Shown: positions 9,516 through 15,895 of the stretch, piece by piece
Position numbering within the stretch: the stretch's first letter is position 1
How the letters are laid out: each line of letters begins with the position of its first letter
Assembly (NCBI GenBank): GCA_022448455.1
Contig: JAKUUR010000004.1
Coordinates: 29,608 to 93,607 of the forward strand
DNA length: 64,000 bases
From: Candidatus Thioglobus autotrophicus
GTDB lineage: Bacteria; Pseudomonadota; Gammaproteobacteria; PS1; Pseudothioglobaceae
Direction of reading: 5' to 3'
Made by a program: the position numbers and the translations under genes
The notes under the pieces: model-generated
What the model saw: the letters and a program-made list of their open reading frames with translations, nothing else
Told to the model about the DNA's origin: nothing
Database searches by the model: none

Positions 9516-10075
9516 CTAAGCTTAGTAGTCAAAATATTGTAAATCATATTGAAGATGTCTTTACTAGGCGCGGTGCAGAATCGTATTTGGGTGAAGACGT
9601 AACAATGGCACAGCATATGCTTCAAGCTGCGCAGTCTGCTGAAAAATCTGGAGCGGAGGATAGTTTAATTGTTGCTGCATTGCTCCATGATATTGGTCAC
9701 TTTAAAAACGAAATCCCTGAAACAGCTTTAGCAAAAGGTAAAAATAATTACCATGAAGAGGCGGGCGCTAATTTTTTAGAAGATTTTTTTCCAAGCTCAG
9801 TTGTTGAGCCTATTCGTCAACATGTTTCTGCAAAGCGTTATCTATGTGCAGTTAAGTCCGATTATTTTGAACATCTTTCAGCTGCATCAGTCCACAGTCT
9901 GAATTTGCAAGGTGGGCCGATGAATGAAGATGAGGTCAGAGAATTTGAAAAAAATGATTATTTAGAGCAGTGTTTAAAGTTGCGTTACTGGGATGATGAT
10001 GGTAAAGATCCAGAAAGGAAACATCCGCCATTTTCATACTACCGCCCGTTGATTGAGTCTCTAGTAAAACGCTAA
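9512..10075 (+). CDS. TmpB/PhnZ-type HD-domain mixed-valence di-iron oxygenase
   Basis: The 187-residue HD-domain protein carries the metal ligands expected of PhnZ/TmpB: His35, His59-Asp60 (LLHDIGH), His81, His104 (QHVSAKRYL) and Asp161. It also has the Tyr25-x-x-Glu28 lid (SYLGE) that separates these C-P-bond-cleaving oxygenases from ordinary HD phosphohydrolases. PhnZ cleaves hydroxylated 2-aminoethylphosphonate to glycine and phosphate; TmpB cleaves hydroxy-TMAEP to glycine betaine and phosphate. Translation is coupled to the TmpA-like gene by an ATGA overlap. The family assignment is firm, but the exact substrate is inferred. No phosphonate transporter is nearby. Confidence 0.85.
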   Translation: MTKLSSQNIVNHIEDVFTRRGAESYLGEDVTMAQHMLQAAQSAEKSGAEDSLIVAALLHDIGHFKNEIPETALAKGKNNYHEEAGANFLEDFFPSSVVEPIRQHVSAKRYLCAVKSDYFEHLSAASVHSLNLQGGPMNEDEVREFEKNDYLEQCLKLRYWDDDGKDPERKHPPFSYYRPLIESLVKR

Positions 10076-10103
10076 TTATTATAATTTATTAAAATATCAT
10101 TTC

Positions 10104-11402
10104 ATGATTGAAGAATTAATTTTCCCCGCCGGTTTGCGACTTTTTCACCGATGGCAAGAGGGCGATCCACAAGCCTCAAATCGATTAAAGGAAATATTTG
10201 ATAAAACCATTGATGGAGAATATGACGAGATCTTTGCGCTTAAACCTTCTCCAAACTCTGTTCAGGCTTCTGCTTCAATAAATTTATTTGTATTGGCTGT
10301 TTTGACAAGGTTTTACGGTCTTAATTCTGCAGAAGCCTATAAAGGAGATGCGAAACGTTACGTTCGGGTTTCACTTATGATTCGTAAGTTGCTTGGTCTG
10401 CCAAAGTTATATCTCGAGTGGCCGGTGTATGCATTTACTGCTGAAGCTCTTGGAGCAGTAATGATGTATCCTGTTGGAGCTCCTCCAGGAACTGATCCTG
10501 GCATCCCATTAATTAATAAAGATAATTGGCAAGACTTAAAAGCGCTAGAAATGGACAGTGAAATTCCCAAACTGTTTGATGAGATGTTAGAGTTTTATCA
10601 GGGTTTAACAGGGCTCGAACCTGTTTTGCACTTAACAGCGCCCTATAGCTTGGCGGCAGATATTTACGGGCAGTCAGAATTGGCAACAGCCCTAAATGAT
10701 GAACCTGATCATGTCAATGTATTGCTTGATCATTTGGTTGATAATGTATTGATGCCATGGGCAGATCATTTTTTTGAAAAATTTCCAAATGGTTGGCTAG
10801 AGTTGTCAGATGCTTCAGGCTCACCTTTTTTTATTGGTCCTGAAAATTGCAAAAATACAGCGATTCGTTCAATACTTAGATTAAAAAATGAAAATTCTTG
10901 GGGATCTCGAGTTTATGATGCCAACTATAGAGGTGACTACGTTACTCAAGCAAAAAAAACAAGTCGTTTATCAAGAAGAAGAAAAACAACTCAAAAGTCC
11001 TCCTCTAAAGAGCTTAGTTTTTCTGAATTATTTGCAGTAAAGCAGGCCGTTTGCACTGATTACGTTATGCGTCTTCATGACGACAGGATGCCTCTTAAAT
11101 TATACCAAGAACAAGCAATTAAGCACAATGTTCCATTATTTATAGGCATTGGTGCATCCCAAATTGATTGTAATTCCATTGCTGATATAAGTGCTACCAA
11201 AGAAGAAATAAAGCAGCTTTCACTGGAGTATGTGGAATCCATAAAAAAAGTTGCCCAAGTGATTAAAAAAAATGGGCACAAGTTACGTAAACCTCCCTGG
11301 CCGGGAGCAGTTTACTTCGAGGATGTTAGTGCTAATAGTAGCATGGAAATAATTGAAACCATTATAAGCACAGTGCTGAAAAAGGGCGCACTTAAAGGAT
11401 AA
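10104..11402 (+). CDS. UroD/MtaA-superfamily protein of unknown substrate
   Basis: The 432-residue protein resembles the UroD-like methyltransferases (MtaA, MtbA, CmuA) in segments such as FYGLNSAEAY and GVAPPGTDP-like GAPPGTDPG, and in overall length. The His-x-Cys zinc pair of corrinoid methyltransferases is not visible: the expected place reads SDASGSP (residues 235-241), and no later CxGG motif is seen. It also lacks the N-terminal Arg-rich substrate motif of haem-pathway UroD. A basic Lys/Arg-rich insert lies near residues 285-305. It sits 28 bases after the TmpB-like gene, so it is probably in the same operon. It may be a methyl transfer or lyase enzyme; I cannot name its reaction. Confidence 0.6.
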   Translation: MIEELIFPAGLRLFHRWQEGDPQASNRLKEIFDKTIDGEYDEIFALKPSPNSVQASASINLFVLAVLTRFYGLNSAEAYKGDAKRYVRVSLMIRKLLGLPKLYLEWPVYAFTAEALGAVMMYPVGAPPGTDPGIPLINKDNWQDLKALEMDSEIPKLFDEMLEFYQGLTGLEPVLHLTAPYSLAADIYGQSELATALNDEPDHVNVLLDHLVDNVLMPWADHFFEKFPNGWLELSDASGSPFFIGPENCKNTAIRSILRLKNENSWGSRVYDANYRGDYVTQAKKTSRLSRRRKTTQKSSSKELSFSELFAVKQAVCTDYVMRLHDDRMPLKLYQEQAIKHNVPLFIGIGASQIDCNSIADISATKEEIKQLSLEYVESIKKVAQVIKKNGHKLRKPPWPGAVYFEDVSANSSMEIIETIISTVLKKGALKG

Positions 11403-11436
11403 GATTAAGTCCGTATACAACAAACCTTGAGGTATA

Positions 11437-11442
11437 TATAAT
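11437..11442 (+). promoter_or_regulatory. Possible -10 element ahead of the dehydroquinase-like pair
   Basis: A perfect TATAAT lies in the 116-base gap between the UroD-like gene and the first dehydroquinase-like gene, about 77 bases before the start at 11519. No good -35 is visible at 16-18 bases upstream. The region is AT-rich, so chance occurrence is likely enough to keep confidence low. If real, the pair can be transcribed separately from the oxygenase genes. Confidence 0.25.
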
Positions 11443-11518
11443 ATGCCAGGGTATTATTTACTATATGTACCGTAAGAAATATTAAGTAATTATTCTCAAT
11501 AATGGACTTAATCAAAAA

Positions 11519-11989
11519 ATGAACAACAATAAATTATTAATAATAAATGGCCCTGGACTCTCAGATTTAAGTAACCTCAATGAGATGGGTTATGGCCATC
11601 TAACATTGGACATGGTTCGAAAAAAATGTGCAGAAACTTGTGAAATTTTTGGCATTAAAATGGATTTTCGCCAAACTGATGATGAGACTGAGCTATCTCG
11701 TTTTTTAATAGAGGGTATTGAAGATTTTGATGCTTTAATAATTAACCCAGTTGGATATTCTCATGCGCCATCTATAGACTTTGCTATTTATAGTTCTGCA
11801 ATTAAAATGATCACTCAACAAAACAAGCCAGTTATTGAAGTGCATATTTCAAATATTTTTCAACAAGATGTTGAAAATACTAAGCCAATACAAGTTCCAG
11901 GAGGCGAAGTGGGTTTTGTAAGTGGGCTTGGCATTCATAGCTATGATCTTGCTATTAGGGCAGTTAACAAGAAACTTAGTAAAAATTAG
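11519..11989 (+). CDS. Divergent type II dehydroquinase-like protein lacking the substrate arginines
   Basis: The 156-residue protein aligns by eye with type II 3-dehydroquinate dehydratases: NGPG for NGPN at the start, Tyr25 at the catalytic tyrosine position, NPVGYSH for NPAAYTH, and EVHISN for the family's E-[LV]-HISN. The TREPE arginine loop is replaced, and the R-E-x-F-R-H arginine segment after HISN is gone (IFQQDVEN). The acid-base residues therefore remain while the carboxylate-binding arginines are lost. The next gene has the same length, 156 residues, and starts directly after this stop, suggesting an old tandem duplication. Dehydroquinate is unlikely to be its substrate. Confidence 0.65.
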   Translation: MNNNKLLIINGPGLSDLSNLNEMGYGHLTLDMVRKKCAETCEIFGIKMDFRQTDDETELSRFLIEGIEDFDALIINPVGYSHAPSIDFAIYSSAIKMITQQNKPVIEVHISNIFQQDVENTKPIQVPGGEVGFVSGLGIHSYDLAIRAVNKKLSKN

Positions 11990-12460
11990 ATGAATATATA
12001 CGTTATAAATGGTCCAAACATAAATCTTCTTGGCACTCGTGAGCCAGAAATTTATGGCAAGGAGACATTAAAAAGTATTTCAAAAAAATGCATAAAGCAG
12101 GGCTTGAGAGATGGGCATGATGTTAAATTTATGCAGTCTAATTACGAAGGAGAGATAGTAGGATGGATTCAGAATGCAATTATAGAAAAAGTAGATGCAA
12201 TTGTTATCAATGCTGCTGCTTATACCCACACATCGATAGCAATTCATGACGCATTGAAATCATACTCTGGTTTCAAAATAGAACTTCATATTTCGAACCC
12301 ACATTTGCGTGAAACTTTTAGACATGTTTCGTATATTTCTTCAGTGGTGGATGCTATTGTTGCTGGACTTGGTGCTGACGGCTATAGTCACGTGATCGAA
12401 TTATTGGCGGATCTACAAAAGCACTATAAGCAAAAAAATAAAAGCCTCAATACTTTCTAA
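11990..12460 (+). CDS. Type II 3-dehydroquinate dehydratase family protein
   Basis: The 156-residue protein keeps the full type II dehydroquinase set: Arg17 and Tyr22 in GTREPEIYG, Asn74 and His80 in NAAAYTHTS, His100 in ELHISN, and Arg107/Arg111 in the LRETFRH segment. By residues it could be the AroQ of the shikimate pathway. Location argues for caution: AroQ in gammaproteobacteria usually precedes accBC, whereas this gene ends a catabolic-looking operon and abuts a degenerate paralogue (stop TAG followed at once by ATG). It may be AroQ, or part of a hetero-oligomer with its neighbour acting on another cyclic or hydroxy acid. Confidence 0.75.
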   Translation: MNIYVINGPNINLLGTREPEIYGKETLKSISKKCIKQGLRDGHDVKFMQSNYEGEIVGWIQNAIIEKVDAIVINAAAYTHTSIAIHDALKSYSGFKIELHISNPHLRETFRHVSYISSVVDAIVAGLGADGYSHVIELLADLQKHYKQKNKSLNTF

Positions 12461-12464
12461 GAAA

Positions 12465-13367
12465 TTATCTCGTATTCGTAAATAACTCTCTACGCATCAT
12501 ATCAATGTGGTCTGTATGAACGCCACAGCAACCACCGATAAAATTTATACCACGCTTTTTCCAATTAGAAGAATATGCGCAATATTCATCTGCTGAAATT
12601 ACGTTATTGAATGTCCAGTCACCGTCTATCGAAGTTCCAGAATGTGCATAGACGCCGATATGGCCGTCCCACTTATTCTGAAGGATATCTAAGCATTGAT
12701 CAACATATTCAACCTCTGTGTGCATTATGTTTATTACATCTGGGTTGTATGATTTCAGCTCATGAATGGTGTCTTCTAGGCTATCTTTATCTAGCAAACA
12801 CATTTTTTGGGATTGGTCAGGCTCACAACTAAGTCCTACCCAAATAGGTAGTCCAGAAGCTTGAGCGGCTTTCAGTGTTGTCATCATCTGCTCTATGTCA
12901 ACCATCATTTCAAGCATTATTAAATCTGCACCCGCGTCTGCCATAATTTTAGCTTGTTGAGTAATCGAAGAATTTAGTTCACCTAAAGAAGGCTTGTTAT
13001 CAGTCCAGGTCCAGTAGGAAATGCCCCCAGCAACCAGAACATTGTCTTTATTCAAGTGCTCTCTTGCTTCGACAGCGAGTTTTACACCGCGTTCATTCAA
13101 AGCTTTAAAGTTATGATCTAGCTCGGCATCAGATAGAGCATGCTTATTCGTTGAAAAAGTGTTACTAATTACAATCTCAGCTCCTAGATTAATATATTCT
13201 TGATGAACTTGCCTTACAATGTCAGGATGGCTTAGGGCAGCTCCACCATTCCAAGCATTTTTGAGTTGAGGTACTCCTCTACGTTCAACTTCTGTGCCGG
13301 TTGCGCCATCTATTAGAATGCACTCTCCATCCTTAACTCTTTTCATTAAACTACTGTATCTGTCCAT
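12465..13367 (-). CDS. Homocysteine S-methyltransferase family (BHMT/MmuM-like)
   Basis: The 300-residue TIM-barrel protein begins with the family segment LIDGATGTEVERRG and ends with the zinc-ligand pair Cys280-Cys281 (GGCCGVHTDH). BHMT moves a methyl group from glycine betaine to homocysteine; MmuM uses S-methylmethionine. The first zinc cysteine, normally in a V/I-N-C motif before the CC pair, reads NIMHT here (around residues 213-217), so the classical three-Cys site looks incomplete. Cys181 (GLSCEPD) is nearby in sequence but in another strand position. It converges on the dehydroquinase-like pair, 4 bases apart. Upstream lies a stub of a dimethylglycine-dehydrogenase-like gene, which suits betaine use. 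Confidence 0.8.
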   Translation of the reverse strand: MDRYSSLMKRVKDGECILIDGATGTEVERRGVPQLKNAWNGGAALSHPDIVRQVHQEYINLGAEIVISNTFSTNKHALSDAELDHNFKALNERGVKLAVEAREHLNKDNVLVAGGISYWTWTDNKPSLGELNSSITQQAKIMADAGADLIMLEMMVDIEQMMTTLKAAQASGLPIWVGLSCEPDQSQKMCLLDKDSLEDTIHELKSYNPDVINIMHTEVEYVDQCLDILQNKWDGHIGVYAHSGTSIDGDWTFNNVISADEYCAYSSNWKKRGINFIGGCCGVHTDHIDMMRRELFTNTR

Positions 13368-13392
13368 AAATTTCTCCTTTTATGCAATTGAA

Positions 13393-13566
13393 TTAAAGAA
13401 GAATAGGGTAAGCCTGTCGAATTGAATTGTCAATCTCACTAGTTAAATAATTTGGGTGATGTTCAAGTAAAACAACATCACTCCAACCTTCCTGAGTCAG
13501 GTGATAAAGAGTAGAAAGACCCCCAATTCCACCACCAATGACGACGACCCTAGTTCGCGATTTCAT
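13393..13566 (-). pseudogene. N-terminal remnant of a DMGDH/sarcosine-dehydrogenase-like FAD oxidoreductase
   Basis: The reading frame gives 57 residues from the ATG at 13566. It opens with a classic FAD-binding Rossmann start (VVVIGGGIGGLSTLYHL, then VVLLE) as in dimethylglycine or sarcosine dehydrogenases. After about 35 residues the similarity ends, and the frame stops 20 residues later, whereas intact family members have 400-850 residues. This looks like a gene destroyed by deletion. It lies just upstream of the BHMT-like gene, so the two were probably once a betaine-demethylation pair. An upstream extension to 13647 adds a hydrophobic stretch that does not belong to the family. Confidence 0.6.
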
Positions 13567-13623
13567 ATACGGAATTATATAGATACAAATTAATGCAGCA
13601 AGGAAAATAGAAATCCTCTTGCA

Positions 13624-13644
13624 GGGGGGGTAGTGGAGGAGGCA
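13624..13644 (+). repeat. G-rich element, copy 1
   Basis: A run of seven G is followed by TAGTGGAGGAGGCACA. A similar element, seven G followed by TGAGTGGTGGAGGGACA, lies at 17599 in the same orientation. Runs of seven G are rare in this AT-rich sequence. The two copies bracket the four-gene phosphonolipid cassette. Similarity outside the G-rich core is weak, so common origin is uncertain. Confidence 0.35.
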
Positions 13645-13776
13645 CAATGAAAATCTTCATCAAGTCGCATTACCCTTGGAACTCAGAGATTAATACCCCC
13701 TTAGCCGATGCCTGACTGTCTTCGTTCTGCTAGAAAGTAACTAACAAGCCCTTTTTTTTCAAGCTATATTATTACT

Positions 13777-14529
13777 CTAAGCACTCTGACTAAATATATT
13801 TTCTGCCAGCACAAAATCTTCTTGGGTGTCAATTTCAGTCCATTTGAGTCCTGAAATATCCAAAGCATAAAATGGAACAAAGTTGGCAATTAACCTCTCA
13901 TACGCACCTTCGTAATATTCTTGATGATTTTGCTCGTCCTGCATCATTATTGCTAACTCTGTGAACAAAAGTTTTGCAGTTTCGCCACCAATTTTTTCAA
14001 TCCCTATGGATTCACCGATGGCATCTTTAGGATTAACTGTTTTACTGGCCTTGATAACTCTGTTTTGCTTATCAGTAATGACTTTCATTGCTTCAGCATC
14101 AAGATTAATGTTTTTATCAAGACATAAACAATTTTCATATTCGCATTCAATAAGTTTCGTCAGGATCTTTTTATCAAATACCACATCCGCATCAAACTTG
14201 ATAAAAGTTGAATCTTGAATCCAATCCCTGGTTAACATCAGAGAATACCCAGTATTCGTTTCAAAGTATCTTTCGTTGGTGACAAAATGGGCGTCTAAAT
14301 CCGGAAACTGTTTGTTTACATAATCCTTTATTTTTTCTTGTAAATAGCCAACCACAAAAACAACTTCGTTGATTCCACAACTCTGAATATGAGAAATCAT
14401 CATTTCCAGAATTGTATTACCACCTATCTCCAACAGACTTTTGGGACAATTATCGGTCAACGGCCTGATTCTTGAGCCGACTCCTGCTGCTAGAATGACT
14501 GCCTTAATTTTGCTGCTTTTATTTTTCAT
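13777..14529 (-). CDS. Nucleotidyltransferase, probable phosphonate/phosphocholine-type cytidylyltransferase (PntC/LicC-like)
   Basis: The 250-residue protein has the sugar-nucleotide-transferase fold signature AVILAAGVGSRIRPLTDNCPK near residues 10-30, and a metal-binding acidic motif KFDADVVFD in the middle. Such enzymes load CTP onto phosphocholine (LicC) or onto aminoethylphosphonate (PntC). The neighbouring AEP transaminase and CDP-alcohol phosphotransferase make CMP-AEP the most economical product, for transfer to a lipid. This substrate is inferred from context. The gene is last in its operon, 2 bases after the P-loop kinase gene. Confidence 0.75.
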   Translation of the reverse strand: MKNKSSKIKAVILAAGVGSRIRPLTDNCPKSLLEIGGNTILEMMISHIQSCGINEVVFVVGYLQEKIKDYVNKQFPDLDAHFVTNERYFETNTGYSLMLTRDWIQDSTFIKFDADVVFDKKILTKLIECEYENCLCLDKNINLDAEAMKVITDKQNRVIKASKTVNPKDAIGESIGIEKIGGETAKLLFTELAIMMQDEQNHQEYYEGAYERLIANFVPFYALDISGLKWTEIDTQEDFVLAENIFSQSA

Positions 14530-14531
14530 AT

Positions 14532-15092
14532 TTATAAACCAAACCTTTCCTTAATTATTTCGGCCACCCTCTCTGCGTTTAATTCTGTGTTATTAATCTT
14601 TAAATGGTTTTTGTTACGAAATTCACCTACATACGAGTTTAGGATATGCTCTCGATCTGTTTCTAACAATTCTTTTTCAGAGGCGTCAAAATCAATTTTT
14701 GATGGTTTGTATCGCAATCGGTTGGGCGATATGTTGCGCTTAAGCCTTTCCTCGGCACTGGCCTCAAGCTCCACATAACAGACTGTGGCCTGTGCCCGTT
14801 CAAATATGTTCACTATGGTATTGATAAAATAAGTATCATTACTTGAATCCAACTTCCAAACATAAGTAAAAATCAGCCCGTCCAAATCGCTTTTAGCCAC
14901 CTCTTCAAACATCTTAATTCGAAATTCAGTTACCAATTTTTTAAAACTTGGAGATTTCATATCGAAGTATGGCAAAATCACTTCGATCGTCATATGATTA
15001 TGAAATAATTTTAAATCGGTTATTTTCTCCAACTCCTGACCAACTGTCATTTTTCCAACAGCCAAAGGACCAAATATGACAACAAAGTTCAT
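14532..15092 (-). CDS. Small P-loop kinase-like protein
   Basis: The 186-residue protein has an N-terminal Walker A variant GPLAVGKMT (residues 8-16), with Met in place of the usual Ser/Thr directly after GK, followed by Thr. An Arg-rich segment near 125-140 resembles the lid of shikimate/gluconate-kinase-like enzymes. Family members are annotated only as AAA or chloramphenicol-phosphotransferase-like ATPases. It sits between the cytidylyltransferase and CDP-alcohol phosphotransferase genes, so a kinase step in head-group synthesis or modification is plausible but unproven. Confidence 0.65.
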   Translation of the reverse strand: MNFVVIFGPLAVGKMTVGQELEKITDLKLFHNHMTIEVILPYFDMKSPSFKKLVTEFRIKMFEEVAKSDLDGLIFTYVWKLDSSNDTYFINTIVNIFERAQATVCYVELEASAEERLKRNISPNRLRYKPSKIDFDASEKELLETDREHILNSYVGEFRNKNHLKINNTELNAERVAEIIKERFGL

Positions 15093-15118
15093 ATTTACTT
15101 TTCCTCCTTCATAGATAA

Positions 15119-15895
15119 TTATTTTTCAAAAGAGATTTTTCGGTTGTGCTCTATCTGCCGTCCTCGCTGCATTCCACGAGCAAGACCGTAAAAAAGTTGA
15201 CTGACAGCGAACACCCAAAGCATCGGCACCAGTGCATCAAGTATCAAAGCCAGCGATAGCATAAAGATAAAAACGCCTTCGTTGAAGGCAATAATTTTCC
15301 GCTGTTCGTTAAAAAACCATCGTAAGTTTGCCAAAACGCCAAAGCCGAGACCTGCAGCATCTTCTTTTTTTGCGCCAGAATCTTGTATAGCAAGTTTTTC
15401 CAAGAAGCTACTATCTTGTGACATTTTTGTATAAATAGTGACGTATTTTACGTAGCCCCTCAGGGAGTAAAAAGCAACACCAGTAAACGCCAAAAGTACT
15501 GGTATGACGTCATTAGTCTGACTGTAAGCGGCGTATCCTACCGCTCCAAACCATAGGGTAACCTGGATCTGGTCGCTCAACTTGTCATAAAAACCACCTG
15601 ATAACGAGGTTGCTTTTCGATAACGCGCCATTTGCCCATCCATGCAATCAAAAACATGACTCAAATGGATAAGCACTGCGGCACTGACAAAATTTTCACT
15701 GCCGCCAATTACAATAAGTAGCGACGCTATGATTGCAGTAATAAAAGAAATGAGCGTGATCAAGTTCGGCGTTAACCATTTAATATCGACAACGAGATAA
15801 TTAAGCGCAATAGCCAGAGGTGATGTGACAAAAGAAGACCACCATTCGTCATCTTTTGTTTTCGTCGCCCATAAGCGAGTCAGTTTTTCATTCAA
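15119..15895 (-). CDS. CDP-alcohol phosphotransferase family membrane enzyme
   Basis: The 258-residue integral membrane enzyme carries the complete family motif D-x2-D-G-x2-A-R-x8-G-x3-D-x3-D: Asp83, Asp86, Gly87, Ala90, Arg91, Asp104 and Asp108. It has about six hydrophobic segments. Such enzymes transfer the alcohol phosphate of a CDP-alcohol, or a CMP-activated phosphonate, to an acceptor such as diacylglycerol. PgsA at 55.5 kb is a separate, ordinary member of the family. Its start overlaps the end of the AEP transaminase gene by 4 bases, so its donor is probably made by the neighbouring cytidylyltransferase. Confidence 0.85.
   Translation of the reverse strand: MNEKLTRLWATKTKDDEWWSSFVTSPLAIALNYLVVDIKWLTPNLITLISFITAIIASLLIVIGGSENFVSAAVLIHLSHVFDCMDGQMARYRKATSLSGGFYDKLSDQIQVTLWFGAVGYAAYSQTNDVIPVLLAFTGVAFYSLRGYVKYVTIYTKMSQDSSFLEKLAIQDSGAKKEDAAGLGFGVLANLRWFFNEQRKIIAFNEGVFIFMLSLALILDALVPMLWVFAVSQLFYGLARGMQRGRQIEHNRKISFEK

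Noticed and set aside
9512-10075. HD-domain gene as an ordinary phosphohydrolase
   Set aside because: The Y-x-x-E lid, the extra histidines and the overlap with a TmpA-like gene fit the PhnZ/TmpB oxygenases better.
13567-13647. Upstream extension of the FAD-oxidoreductase remnant
   Set aside because: The added residues do not match the family; the Rossmann start follows the ATG at 13566 directly.
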